NCBI GenBank assembly: GCA_033398695.1
Contig: CM065802.1
Coordinates: 136,076,096-136,140,095, forward strand
Source of the DNA: Orobanche coerulescens
Taxonomy: Eukaryota; Streptophyta; Magnoliopsida; Lamiales; Orobanchaceae
Length of the DNA: 64,000 bases
Direction of reading: 5' to 3'
A program made the translations under genes and the position numbers. Below are positions 11,729 through 23,089 of this stretch, piece after piece (the first letter of the stretch is position 1; each line of letters starts with the position of its first letter). Under the pieces are notes generated by a model. That model was given only the letters and a program-made list of their open reading frames with translations. It did no database searches and was not told the origin of the DNA.

Positions 11729-14190
11729 TGTAACACCCCAAACTAGGCGGATATTACAGTGCCGTGGACCCCCGACTGGGACCCACCAGGCTAATGAAAA
11801 TGAGTAAATTACGCAGGGTAAATGTAGTACCGAACCACATTACACAATTAATTACTCCGATAAGGAGTTTCATACAACGCACCCAGGATGATACTGAATA
11901 TAAGTATATTTTATATGGAGATAAAATATACAACACTGAGTGAAATGAAATATTCAAACGGAATGTCTGCAGCGGAATAAATGAAGGAAAGATAAATGAC
12001 TGAAAAGACTGGGGCCCCCTACTAGTATCACTGACTCTCGCGTCACCGTGCTCTCCCGTGCTTTAGCCTTGCCATGACACAAAACGGTATCCCCAACGGG
12101 GCCATACGTAACAACAATCCTCAAGAGTCGAAAATACACAATCATGAGTTATCCACAGTTATACAATATCCTGTCGAAACATACACAATCAAACATGCTA
12201 TATGAATCAACAAATGATACGGCTCAAAGGAATGGCGCCACACTACGTCCGGGATGGAAATGTGTCCGTGCACAAGCCACCAACGAGTATCGATCGAATA
12301 CACGTGTGGTCTTGTACCTAATCAGTCTCACGAAGCCATCAACTCGTGTGCACAGTCCAATGTGAGGCCACCAACCAACACACGACTATAATGTGCCCGA
12401 CATGAAAATCCTACACATACCAACCGGCACGCCAGTATGACCCGGAATGCCACAATATGACAAAAGTGACAACGAAAATGAATCATGACTCACCAAGATT
12501 AAATGATGGTGAAATGAATGACAGCTTAGTGAAATGATTGGAACCGTCGTTCCTTATGACTGAGGTGATTAATTGACAATGACAAGTTTTGATACGGTTA
12601 ATACAATGATGAATGAGTTACGATTATGAATGAACAACCTCAAAAGGAATGAATATCCTTTTAACCGAGTAAGAATTTAACTTACTCAATACCGATGAAG
12701 AATGTCCATCCACGAACAACGTCCTGAATGAAATGCCTGTCGCTCGAACAACCTTGAATAACAATAATTACCAACAACCGTTCAATACACGTATCAAGCA
12801 ACTAAACACGACTAACCCAAAGGTCGAAAACAACGATAATTAAACTCATAGGGGCATTCCAACGAATACGTAACCAACCACACGACTTCGAAAATATCCA
12901 ATCCCGAATATATCGAAACCAACACCAAAATGAGTATAAACACTTCAATGATATCAATAATCCATTAGGAATCCACAATTCGAGATTATAACTACATTAA
13001 TCGGAAAATCCCCAAATAACCGAAGTCAACCCCAAGGGTTCTTGAAATAATTCCGAAAATAACCATTAAATCCATAAGAATATACTTATCCAAGGTAGAT
13101 AATCCATATCTAACATATTCCAAAGATAATCCAAGCTTACACGAAGAAATCGGAAGGAAAAACCCAAAAATCCGAAATTCTAGATCCAAGAGATTAATAC
13201 CTTTGATTCGATGTTAAGGAGATGATGAAGTGATGATAATCCAACTCAAAGACTTGAAGATGATGATGGATGATAGAAGCTCGAAGAGAACTCTCCAAAA
13301 TGCCCAAAATCGCCCGAAACCGATGAGGGAATGAGAAAGGATGATAAAATGACGAACTCAGGCTAACTGTCCAATATATAGCCATTCCAGGTTAGCGTGC
13401 GCTAGCCCTTGTGCGTAGCGTGCGCGAACGGATATTTTGGGTAGTCCAGTATCCACTGTCCGAACACGGTAGCGCGCGCTACGTACCCTTTTGTAGCGTG
13501 CGCTACGGTCATGCCATTAGCGTGCGTTAATACCCATTGTTAGCGTGCGCTAACGAATTATGTGATGCCTAGTACTGGAATCCAGAAACCTTCTATCCTC
13601 TGATCTGATCTCGATAGTGTGCGCTACAACCAACGATTAGCGTGCGCTATAATATCGATTGCGTACGCTAAATATCACTCATAGCGTGCGCTATGAATTA
13701 ATCAAAGGCGATCCAAAGAGCCACTGGACTCAACCTGATCCGTCCCTAGCGCGCGCTACTCCACATATTTAGCGTGCGCTACTACAACCCGCTAGCGCGC
13801 GCTACTTACCACTCGTAGCGTGCGCTACAAATAACTCACCTGCAGTCCAGTACCTTCTGGACTGCAACCAGGGTAACATTAGCGTGCGCTAATGCTGAGT
13901 GGTAGCGTGCGCTACCTGTACTCAATTAGCGTACGCTAAAAAGAGTACGTAGCGTGCGCTACTCCTCACGCACAGTCCACAACGAAAATGACAACGATGA
14001 TAAACACGGCACGAAACTCCAATTAGATTAGTGACGAATGAAGATTGATACACGATACAATTACTCTGAATGATGAATACCATGATTGAATATGAGTGAC
14101 AATTGATCATTAATGAGTGAAATTACTGAGTATCAATTACTGAATGATAAATACTGAATGATAATTACTGAATTACAACCGGGTATTACA
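11729..14190 (-). repeat. Element D 3' LTR (2462 bp)
   Basis: TGTAACACCCC at the left, GGGTATTACA at the right, matching 19436-26800 without its CACTA insert. It contains the promoter array (13393-13961) and a TATA box. Confidence 0.92.
13371..13961 (-). promoter_or_regulatory. Element D 3' LTR promoter: 18 phased palindromes in a higher-order repeat, and TATA box
   Basis: 12-mers of type TAGCGTGCGCTA or TAGCGCGCGCTA begin at 13393, 13416; 13470, 13494, 13518, 13541; 13615, 13638, 13659, 13682; 13747, 13770, 13793, 13816; 13880, 13903, 13927, 13950. Spacing within groups is 21-24 bp, mostly 23. The groups of four recur every 132-145 bp, separated by linkers with CCAGT/ACTGG dyads; 13852-13877 is a perfect 10-bp stem (TGCAGTCCAG) with a 6-nt loop. 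On the minus strand the array leads directly into GGCTATATATTGG (about 13371-13383), a TATA box. Confidence 0.78.
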
Positions 14191-14224
14191 TACACCCCCC
14201 CTTAAAAGAGTTTTGTCCCCGAAA
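14191..14224 (-). other. Element D polypurine tract
   Basis: On the minus strand TTTTAAGGGGGGGTGTA directly precedes the 3' LTR. Confidence 0.8.
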
Positions 14225-14640
14225 CTAAGGGTCAAACAACTCGGGATAACTCTCCCGCATACTATCCTCGGTTTCCCATGTAGCCTCTTCGACTCCGTGT
14301 CTAGACCACTGAATTTTAACCAAAGGAATCGTCTTATTCCTCAACTGCTTGATTCGCCGCTCTAAAACTCGTATAGGACGTTCCTCATATGAATGATCAT
14401 CGGCAATCTCGATTTCATCGAACTGAAGTATGTGACTCGGGTCGGCAACATACTTCCGCAACTGAGATACGTGAAACACATTATGAATTCGGCTCAACGC
14501 CGGAGGTAAAGCCAATCGGTAAGCTAACTCGCCTACTCGATCCAGAATCTTAAACGGTCCAATGAATCTCAGACTCAACTTACCCCTCTTCCCAAAACGG
14601 AAGATACCACGACTCGGGGGACCTTGACCAAAACATGGTC
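14225..14640 (-). pseudogene. pol: Element D integrase C-terminal part
   Basis: The frame 14578-14225 covers the integrase tail: the GPFKI..RVGELAYRLALP motif, then HNVFHVSQLRKY and, at the end, a WSRHGVEEATWE segment resembling the chromodomain-like tail of plant chromoviruses, finishing YPELFDP. In such elements this part can direct where integration occurs. It is separated from the integrase core by a frameshift around 14580-14640. The last codons (SYPELF) recur near the end of both internal regions of element C. Confidence 0.82.
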
Positions 14641-15321
14641 ACCCGCCTCGAACTCTAACGGTCGACGACGATTATCTGCATATGATTTCTGTCGACCCTG
14701 AGCGGTCAACAAACGACTTTTGATCAAAGCTACCTTCTCACGGGCGGCTATAAGCATATCGGGCTCGGTGCCGATTGATTTTGATAGGTCATCCCAACAC
14801 AAAGGAGATCGAAAATGACGACCGTACAAGGCCTCGTAAGGTGCCATCTTAATCGAAGCATGCCAACTATTATTATACGTGAACTCGATCAATGGTAGTT
14901 GGGCTTCCCAATCGTCTTTCCAATCGAGGACACATGCTCTCAACATGTCCTCTAAGGTCTGAATAGTCCTCTCTGATTGTCCGTCGGACTGAGGATGAAA
15001 AGCGATACTGAGATTAAGCTGAGTTCCCATAGCACGATGAACTGATTTCCAAAAATGAGACACAAATCGTCCGTCACGATCGGAAACGATACTTTTAGGA
15101 GTACCGTGCAATCTCACTATCTCCTTGATGAACAACTGGGCCAGTCTCTTGGGACCCCACGTATCCTTGATTTCAAGGAAATGAGCCGATTTGGTTAAGC
15201 GGTCCACGATCACCCAGATCGTATTCATGCCACGATGACTCGTCGGCAAACTCGTGATGAAATCCATAGAAATGTCTTCCCACTTCCATTCTGGAATAGG
15301 GAGAGGTTTCAGCATGCCCAC
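14640..15321 (-). pseudogene. pol: Element D integrase core
   Basis: Carries the catalytic core that cuts and joins DNA. Starting near 15310, [13 protein letters not shown] and [13 protein letters not shown] hold the first Asp of the D,D-35-E set, then [14 protein letters not shown] the second, and HPQSDGQSERTIQTLEDMLR the Glu. All three catalytic positions are present. It is joined to the upstream RNase H/zinc-finger frame by a frameshift around 15310-15320 and loses frame again near 14600. Confidence 0.88.
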
Positions 15322-15974
15322 GGCCGCCGGTGTTCAATCTTAACTTGTTGACAGGTTAAGCATCTCGAAACAAATTCTGCGACTTCTCGCTTCATATTAC
15401 TCCACCAGTAATTTTGTTTCAAGTCCTTATACATTTTACTAGACCCCGGATGAACAGAATAAGGGGTAGCATGAGCTTCTTTCAAAATTGAGTTTTTCAA
15501 CTCGTCATTCGCCGGTACGCATAACCGATTCTTAAAACGCAGAAGTCCATCCTCGTGAACCACAAATCCGGGGGCTTTCCCCTGAGTCACATCCTCTCGA
15601 ATGCGTAACAAAAATGGGTCCACACCCTGATTCTCCCTAATCGCCTCCTCAAGTGACGATGAAATCTCCAACGTACAAAGTTGCCCTTGTACTTGCTGTA
15701 ACAAGACCTCGATCTCGGGTCTCAGAAATTCCTGCTGAAGTTCCTTCTGAACTGTTAATCGAGCAAGCATCTGCTCCTGAACGGACTTACGACTCAAGGC
15801 ATCGGTGACAACGTTCGCCTTGCCCGGGTGGTAAAGGATCTCGATATCATAATCTTTGATTAGTTCCAACCACCGTCTCTGTCGCATATTTAACTCCTTC
15901 TGAGTAAATATATACTTTAAACTCTTATGATCGGTGAATATCTCGATGTAACGCCATAAAGATAATGACGCCAA
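15309..15974 (-). pseudogene. pol: Element D RNase H C-terminal part and integrase HHCC zinc finger
   Basis: Begins in RNase H ([23 protein letters not shown], then HPGKANVVTDALSR), passes through a variable linker, and ends in the integrase N-terminal zinc-binding region ([23 protein letters not shown]). A small indel near 15950 shifts it from the preceding frame. Confidence 0.88.
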
Positions 15975-16291
15975 ATCTTCAATGCGAACACCACGGCTGC
16001 TAGCTCCAGGTCGTGGGTCGGATAATTAACCTCGTAAGGTCTCAATTGTCGTGAAGCATAAGCGATAACTTTCCCATTCTGCATGAGTACACATCCGAGA
16101 CCCTGTCCGGACGCATCACTATAGACCACAAATCCCTCCGTCCCTTGCGGTAAAGAAAGGACAGGTGCTGAAGTTAACCGGCTCTTGAGTTCCTCAAAAC
16201 TCTGTTGACACGCGTCGGACCACGTGTATTTCTTATCCTTCCGTAAAAGGTTCGTCATGGGTTGAGCGATTTTAGAAAATCCCTCCACAAA
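15917..16291 (-). pseudogene. pol: Element D reverse transcriptase end and RNase H start
   Basis: Contains [14 protein letters not shown] (connection) and [16 protein letters not shown], with an RNase H catalytic Asp. It follows an in-frame TGA at about 16289-16291, where relatives have Arg; a CGA to TGA change fits loss of a methylated CpG. Confidence 0.85.
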
Positions 16292-16714
16292 TCACCGATA
16301 ATAACCCGCTAATCCGAGGAAACTTCGGATTTCCTTAACATTCTTCGGAGGTAGCCAATCTCGAATAGCCTCCGTCTTCTGAGGATCGACATGAACTCCG
16401 TCTGATGAAATTACGTGTCCGAGAAACGTCACTTCGGACATCCAAAACTCACATTTGGAAAACTTCCCATAAAGTTGTTCTCGCCTCAACACGTCGAGAA
16501 CTTGATGAAGGTGAGACTCGTGTTCCTCCCGGTCACGAGAATAAATCAAAATGTCATCAATGAAGACAACCACGAACTGATCCAGATAGTCTATGAAAAC
16601 CCGATTCATTAATTCCATGAATACCGCAGGTGCATTAGTCAACCCAAATGGCATAACCACAAACTCATAATGACCATAGCGTGTTCGAAACGCCGTCCTT
16701 GCGATATCCGACTC
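16292..16714 (-). pseudogene. pol: Element D reverse transcriptase catalytic part
   Basis: Contains [14 protein letters not shown] and the active site [10 protein letters not shown] (about 16545-16570) with both Asp, then [16 protein letters not shown]. The stretch before the first Met ([18 protein letters not shown]) is in frame with the preceding part; only an in-frame TGA at about 16712-16714 (Arg codon CGA changed to TGA) separates them. Confidence 0.88.
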
Positions 16715-18941
16715 TCAAATCCGCAACTGATGATATCCAGATCTTAAGTCGATCTTGGAAAATACTGAAGCTCCCCGAAGTTGATCTAAGAGGTCATCAA
16801 TACGGGGTAAAGGATACTTATTCTTGATCGTCACCCGATTCAATTCCCGGTAATCAATACACAAGCGGAACGAACCATCCTTCTTCTTGACAAATAACAC
16901 TGGTGCTCCCCACGGGGACGCACTCGGTCGAATATAAACCTTCTCGAACAATTCCTCAAGTTGGTTCTTTAATTCCTGCATTTCGGTCGGGGCCATCCGG
17001 TACGGTGCCTTCGATATCGGGGACGTACCAGGCTCCAACTCAATCGTGAATTCCACATCCCTCTGTGGAGGCAAACCACGTAACTTGTCTGGAAAAACAT
17101 TGGTATATTCCTTCACTACCGGAATGTCCGTCAACATTACTGATGATTTCTCAGTTTTGGTCATATAGCACCAATAACCGACACATCCCTGATTGAGTAA
17201 TCTTACTGCTTTCATCAAATTAATGACCTTACCAGAACAGCCGGGATTACCTCCCTGAAACGCGCATTCGACCCCATCGTCTGAAATGATAGTGATCATA
17301 CGCTTACGGACACTAATGATGGCATCATGACGATCCATCCAATCAATACCCAAGATGACGTCGTCCCTCGGCAAATCTACTACGATTAGGTCCGCTGGCC
17401 ATACACGACCATGAAGCTGAATCGGACAATTCTGAATCTCACGATTTCCGACAATTCGTCTACCATCAGGTAGACCAATGACATAAGGGTCACAACTAGT
17501 AGCACTACCCAGACGTAGTCTACTCAAACATGACCCGGAAATGAATGAATGCGATGCACCAGTATCAAAAAGGGTACACACAGGTTGAGATAGAATATCG
17601 AGTGTACCTGAGATCATCCGGGCCTCCGGATCGTCGGTCTTCTTCATCTCATAAATTCGGGGCTTGCCGGCCCCCGAACCGGACGCTCCCGTCTGATAGC
17701 TCTTGGCTCCGCCTTTAGCTCCTGTCGTCTTGAACGACGCTGACTGAGTGGCCTGATTCTGCACCGAATGACCTGGGGCTTGAGATGACGCCGGAGTGGG
17801 TTTAGAGTCCCTACGGCAAAAACGGGCCCTATGCCCAGCAACCCCACAGTTGTGGCACGTGACAGTCTGCTTCGGACATTTGGTGCTGAAATGACCCTGT
17901 TCTTCACAGTTGAAACAGGTGATGGCCGAACTGGCCGCTCGCGACTGAGATTCCGCGGGTTTAGGCGTCATCGGAGGACGCTCAGAAAAGGTAGAGCCCG
18001 CACATGGTTTCTTGAAAGTGGCCTGACTCCCGTCAGACTGATTACGGTTCTTAGACTTCTTGCCAGCTGATGAGGGTTGTTGCTTAGCAATTTCCTTAGC
18101 AGTAAGCTCGTAAGTGAGAGCTTTCTCAATGAACTCGGCCAGAGTGGCACAATTATGATTAAGCAACTGTAGCCGCATACAAGGTTTCAGCCTCTTGCTG
18201 AAATACTTGATCTTGTCCGCCTCAGAGTGAATGATAGATGAGGCGAACGGAAGAAGTTCCTGAAATTTTTCGGCGATGGCGAGAACATCATCATCCGTCG
18301 AAAGGTCGGGAGTTAGTAGTTCCGACAACTTGGCCTCCCTAAGTGGGGCCGGATAGTACCTCTCCATCATGAGGGTCTTGAACTGATCCCAAGTACATGA
18401 TCCGTCTGTGGGCTTCAACGATAACCACCATGAATGAGCGCTCTTACCAAGATAGTAAGCCGAAACTGAAACTTTATGCCCTTCAGGGCAATCCACCATA
18501 GCAAATAACTTCTCGAAATGCTCAAGCCAATGGACAATATCCGCCGGCTTTGATGAGCCCTCAAAGGTAGGTGGTCGCTGGCGAGAGATATCGCTAATGA
18601 TATTGCTTACATCCCTCTCTTGCCTCTGAGGTGGCGGCGGAGAAGCCTGTTGATTTTGAGTAGTGGAGTTATGCATCGCCTCCATTAGTTGTGCCATCTG
18701 AGTCATTTGGGCCATCATGCCCTTCATAAAGGCGAGTGGGTCGACTCGAACACCCTCTGACTGAGCTGTGTCCCGGGTTCGACTCCCTGATAGCAAATGA
18801 TCACGTCCAGGTGAATGAGTGGCGCCACATCGCCGATGAGTTAGCATTATTCCTGGCATTCGCACGTGTATTAACACGAGTTCTCGGGATTCGGCCCGCT
18901 CCACGGCCTCGTCCTCCACGTCCTCTGCCAGCCCTTTCCAT
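16715..18941 (-). pseudogene. gag-pol: Element D gag, protease and start of reverse transcriptase
   Basis: The likely start is the ATG at 18941 ([17 protein letters not shown], a Gly/Arg-rich N-terminus like E and C). A frameshift near 18830 joins it to the long open frame 18919-16715. In order: capsid-type retrotransposon gag domain ([20 protein letters not shown] onwards, about 18570-18100), two CCHC knuckles ([14 protein letters not shown] and [14 protein letters not shown], about 17828-17918), a pepsin-like protease with [10 protein letters not shown] (about 17550-17580), and the start of reverse transcriptase ([24 protein letters not shown]), ending at a TGA. Gag packages RNA; protease cuts the polyprotein. 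Confidence 0.9.
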
Positions 18942-19419
18942 ACTGAAGTGGAAAGTCATATGATGATTATATATCTCGCATGAGTATCACATTATGATTA
19001 TATTATGAAATGATGAAAATGAGCATACGCGCTCAAATACAGCGATTACATGAATGATTAATTGACGTGACATGATTATCTGATGAAATTACTGAAATGA
19101 TTATCTTGAACAATTTAACAAGATTGATGATATGATCTTCAAGATCAACAACTGAGTAATGAAATGAATTGAGTGATTAATGAGTTAACATTATCGACTT
19201 GATCACAATTGAAGATGATGAATGAGGATTGTTAACTGATGAATTATGAATGAATGATTATTGCCAGAAATTATACCATGGCATCAGAAATCTTACAGTT
19301 CTTGGTCTGATTGGCTCGGCATTTGCACAGGTCACACGTGACGCGAAAGTCCAATCATACTAGTCCGATGACGATGATTTCAAATGAGACATGACTCGGA
19401 AGGTAGTATTCAAAACCAC
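18942..19419 (-). other. Element D untranslated leader
   Basis: AT-rich with repeated TGAATGATTA/ATTAATTCA-like units. It is visibly related to the longer ATTCATTCATCACTCG-rich leaders in element C (about 55200-55560 and 61210-61560), including a shared GTTGATCTTGA.GATC segment. Confidence 0.65.
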
Positions 19420-19431
19420 GCTCCGATACCA
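19420..19431 (-). other. Element D primer binding site (variant)
   Basis: On the minus strand TGGTATCGGAGC, one base from the initiator-Met site TGGTATCAGAGC. The same variant is used by both copies of element C. Confidence 0.75.
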
Positions 19432-19435
19432 ACTC

Positions 19436-20914
19436 TGTAACACCCCAAACTAGGCGGATATTACAGTGCCGTGGACCCCCGACTGGGACCCACCAGGCTA
19501 ATGAAAATGAGTAAATTACGCAGGGTAAATGTAGTACCGAACCACATTACACAATTAATTACTCCGATAAGGAGTTTCATACAACGCACCCAGGATGATA
19601 CTGAATACAAGTATATTTTATATGGAGATAAAATATACAACACTGAGTGAAATGAAATATTCAAACGGAATGTCTGCAGCGGAATAAATGAAGGAAACAT
19701 AAATGACTGAAAAGACTGGGGCCCCCTACTAGTATCACTGACTCTCGCCGTCACCGTGCTCTTCCGTGCTTTAGCCTTGCCATGACACGAAAACGGTATC
19801 CCCAACGGTCGATTTACGTAACAACAATCCTCAAGAGTTGAAAATACACAATCATGAGTTATCCATGCTTATACAATATCCTGCCGAAACATACGCAATC
19901 AAACATGCTATATGAATCAACAAATGATACGGCTCAAAGGAATGGCGCCACACTACGTCCGGGATGGAAATGTGTCCGTGCACAAGCCACCAACGAGTAT
20001 CGATCGAATACACGTGTGGTCTTGTACCTAATCGATCTCACGAAGCCATCAACTCGTGTGCATACCCAATGTGAGGCCACCAACCAACAAACGACTATAA
20101 TGTGCCCGACATGAAAATCCTACACATACCAACAAGACGCCAAAGATGACCCGGAATGCCACAATATGACAAAAGTGACAACGAAAATGAATCATGACTC
20201 ACCAAGATTAAATGATGGTGAAATGAATGACAGCTTAGTGAAATGATTGGAACCGTCGTTCCTTATGACTGAGGTGATTAATTGATAATGACAAGTTTTG
20301 ATACGGTTAATACAATGATGAATGAGTTACGATTATGAATGAACAACCTCAAAAGGAATGAATATCCTTTTAACCGAGTAAGAATTTAACTTACTCAATA
20401 TCGATGAAGAATGTCCATCCACGAACAACGTCCTAAATGAAATGCCGGTCGCTCGAACAACCTTGAATAACAATAATTACCAACAACCGTTCAATACTCG
20501 TATCAAGCAACTAAACACGACTAACCCAAAGGTCGAAAACAACGATAATCAAACTCATAGGGGCATTCCAACGAATACGTAACCAACCACACGACTTTGA
20601 AAATATCCAATCCCGAATATATCGAAACCAACACCAAAATGAGTATATCGAACTAACAAAACACTTCAATGATATCAATAATCCATTAGGAATCCACAAT
20701 TCGAGATTACAACTACATTAATCGGAAAATCCCCAAATAACCGAAGTCAACCCCAAGGGTTCTTGAAATAATTCCGAAAATAACCATTAAATCCGTAAGA
20801 ATATACTTATCCAAGGTAGATAATCCATATCTAACATATTCCAAAGATAATCCAAGCTTACACGAAGAAATCGGAAGGAAAAACCCAAAAATCCGAAATT
20901 CTAGATCCAAGAGA
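19436..20914 (-). repeat. Element D 5' LTR, left part
   Basis: Matches 11729 onward; interrupted by the CACTA element after AGA. Continues at 25805-26800. Confidence 0.9.
20912..20914. repeat. Target site duplication of the CACTA element, left (AGA)
   Basis: Repeated at 25802-25804. A 3-bp duplication is the hallmark of the CACTA (En/Spm) superfamily. The uninterrupted site is at about 13193 in the other LTR of D. Confidence 0.9.
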
Positions 20915-20932
20915 CACTACACCATAGATTGC
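20915..20932 (+). repeat. CACTA terminal inverted repeat, left
   Basis: CACTACACCATAGATTGC, matching the reverse complement of 25784-25801 without mismatch. Confidence 0.95.
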
Positions 20933-21080
20933 CTATTGCAACCATATTTCTAAAAAATTGTTAAAAACCATTGCAATTGAGAAACCAAATCACATAAATT
21001 GCAACGCTTTTGAAAAGCATTGCAATTCCATTGGAAAAATCTAAGAAAGTTTAAAACATGCATTCTATTGCAATACTTTT
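20933..21080. repeat. CACTA left subterminal repeats
   Basis: At least five ATTGCAA units (for example near 20935, 20970, 20998, 21022, 21066) in about 140 bp. Confidence 0.75.
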
Positions 21081-21147
21081 TTAAAATCGTTATGTATCTA
21101 TTCATTTTGGGGGAAAATGTGGCGGGCTTGTAAAATATGAGCGGGAT

Positions 21148-21402
21148 TTGGGAAAATGTTGGTGGGCGACAAAAATAACAAAAGAAAAAGAAAAGAAAAA
21201 CAAAACCCACACGACACACAACACAACCCACACGGCACACGGACACCAAAACAAACACACGAACACAAAAGTCATGACTCCACCACCAGCCGCCGCTACC
21301 ACCGTAACAATACGCCGCGACCACCATCGGGAAAAGCATCCGCCTCCACCACCGTGCCGCATCACCACCACCGGATACACTGTAAGTCTCGCCCGCCACT
21401 AG
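21148..21402 (+). other. Exon-like Pro/Thr/His-rich segment in the CACTA element
   Basis: An open frame of 84 codons with CAC-rich then CCACCACCAGCC-rich sequence, containing a possible 5' splice site GTAAGTC at about 21380. It could be the untranslated or N-terminal first exon of one of the captured genes. No family is recognised. Confidence 0.3.
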
Positions 21403-21740
21403 GCGTTCTTATCCGCATCCAAACCCTAATCCTCCTGACGCTTTGATCTTTCTATGTCGTATTCGCTATTTTCAAAGGATTTCTTATAATTATTTGAGGG
21501 AATTTTTGTTTATTCCAAATTCGCTATTTTCAAAGGATGAGTTTGTTGGTAATTTATCACACGATTTGTAAAATTCAGTTTATTTTGATGAGTTTTGATA
21601 ATTCATCCAGAGATTCTGTAAATTCATTGTTTTTTTTCTAGAATATTATTCCTAAATGAGTTTTTTTTAAACATAATAAGCTTAAGCAAATCTTCAGATG
21701 ATTTTCCCCCTTAGGAATCTATTCTGGGCTTGAAAAACTA

Positions 21741-21883
21741 ATGGGGGCACCTAAAGTGGACTTTAAGAGGAAGCAGCTCGTAAATCTGGAGTCCTCAAGC
21801 ACGGGCCTGGGAAATGGCGTATGATTATTAAGGATCCACAATTCAGCGGGGTTTTGTATCTATGATCCAATGTTGATCTGAAG
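21741..21883 (+). pseudogene. Captured TRB/Single-Myb-Histone gene, exon 1 (Myb domain start), degraded
   Basis: Begins MGAPK, the conserved start of plant telomere-repeat-binding TRB proteins. After small indels that break the frame it reads [20 protein letters not shown] and then SNVDLK after a stop codon. These are the helix positions of the TRB Myb domain, which ends with the telobox sequence VDLKDKWRN. The exon ends at AAG followed by GTAGAA (5' splice site at 21884). The intact family binds telomeric TTTAGGG repeats and has a linker-histone-like domain. Frameshifts and a stop make this copy non-coding. Confidence 0.8.
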
Positions 21884-22004
21884 GTAGAATTTTAACCCAG
21901 CATTTCTCTATTGGTGATGGTAATGATATATACATTGGATTTTTGTGTTCTAGAAATTTAGTTGTTTTTTTATTCCATAGTAGTGTTGGTTTTGGTTTGG
22001 TTAG

Positions 22005-22128
22005 GACAAGTGGAGGAACATGAGTGTTATGGCGAATGGATGGGGTTCACGGGAGAGGGCCAAGCTGGCACTAAAAAGAATTCACCCTTCTGCCAAGCAT
22101 GGAGAGAGCTCTATGTCTGTAATATTTC
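22005..22128 (+). pseudogene. Captured TRB gene, exon 2 (telobox)
   Basis: After an intron ending GGTTTGGTTAG the exon reads DKWRNMSVMANGWGSRERAK and continues LALKRIHPS. DKWRN completes the telobox begun in exon 1, so the intron position is meaningful and the fragment was captured from genomic DNA, not from a cDNA. The right edge is uncertain. Confidence 0.82.
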
Positions 22129-22179
22129 TTAAAAAGCTTAATTTTATTCATGTAATTACCTGTTTTTTTTCAAAGTTTA

Positions 22180-22330
22180 GGTGTTGATATTATTTATGAT
22201 TCATCGTGCCTTCAACATCTTGTCCGAATCTTGGCTGTTGTTATGAAGCACGGCCATTCGGATGCTGAACTCAGCGCTGATTGTGCTGGAGCTTCAATCA
22301 AGATATCGAGGCCGTCTTCTTTGGTATGAT
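22180..22330 (+). other. Possible third exon of the captured TRB gene
   Basis: A GTTTAG boundary precedes an open stretch including LAVVMKHGHSDAELSADCAG. Its place after the telobox exon suggests the TRB linker between the Myb and histone-like domains, but I cannot confirm homology by eye. Confidence 0.3.
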
Positions 22331-22625
22331 ATTTCTTTCAAAAGACGAAATGTTTCATTATTCTTTGAAGAAGTATTTTGTAAACACTTGGAAAAAAAAG
22401 TGATCGTGAGCTTATTGCTGTTTTTGCCCCCCTCAAGTGCTGCTTTTGATTTAACTTTTGAAGTTATTCAACTTTTAGCTTCTGTTTACAAATATGGGCA
22501 ACTTGTAATTCGCTTCAACAGTTGTGGGAGTTGAATTATTATCAGGGTTCGGTATCTATTTGCAGCATTAAGACGCAGTAAGCGAAGAGTCCGGGCTGTT
22601 ATAAACTACTTTTAGGCCGGGTTTT

Positions 22626-22780
22626 ACATTAATTTCATCGTCTCTCCCGTTCGATCACTTGTGAAACATTTGCGAACCACTTTTGAGGAGGTTGTTGCAG
22701 TGACTGGAGATGGAACAAATGATGCTCCTGCACTTCATGAAGCAGATATTGGCCTTGCAATGGGAATTTCTGGAACTGAG
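22626..22780 (+). pseudogene. Captured ACA-type Ca2+-ATPase exon, first (damaged) copy
   Basis: From about 22657 it is nearly identical to 24178-24301 and reads [20 protein letters not shown] then [15 protein letters not shown], the hinge of a P-type ATPase with the [11 protein letters not shown]g/phosphate-binding motif. The upstream half ([10 protein letters not shown] in the other copy) is scrambled here. It ends at the same exon boundary (GGAACTGAG followed by GTGATAG). Confidence 0.85.
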
Positions 22781-23089
22781 GTGATAGAATCTAATCCTTT
22801 TCCCCCTTCTCTGTAATAAGCGGATATGCCATGTTCTAGTTGCTAGATATATTTTTTATGTTATTTCTAAGACTGCTGTGAAGTTGATTTGAATTTGTAG
22901 TTGTCAATTTGAAAACTAAAGTGTAGGACAGAACAACCCTGGAGATGTGTTGTGTCTTATATGGTGACAGACATTTTAATAGGTCTTCTTTGAGACGGTC
23001 TTATGGAGCTTGTCCCTTTTCTGTATTCCTTCATGAGTCCAGTATTGGGCGGCTGGACATTGTTAGAGTAATAAACTGGAATTGTTAAG
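22657..23089 (+). repeat. CACTA internal direct duplication, copy 1
   Basis: About 433 bp matching 24178-24611 with few differences (offset 1,521 bp at the start). Covers the ATPase exon and most of the following intron. Confidence 0.85.

Noticed and set aside
13393..13961. CRISPR-like array of short regularly spaced repeats
   Set aside because: The repeats are 12-bp palindromes with 11-bp gaps in the LTR of a plant retrotransposon. Gap sequences, length and context do not fit CRISPR.
21102..21399. Minus-strand ORFs rich in Gly, Val, Cys and Phe in the left part of the CACTA element
   Set aside because: They are the reverse of CAC/CCACC-rich simple sequence, with no domain signature.
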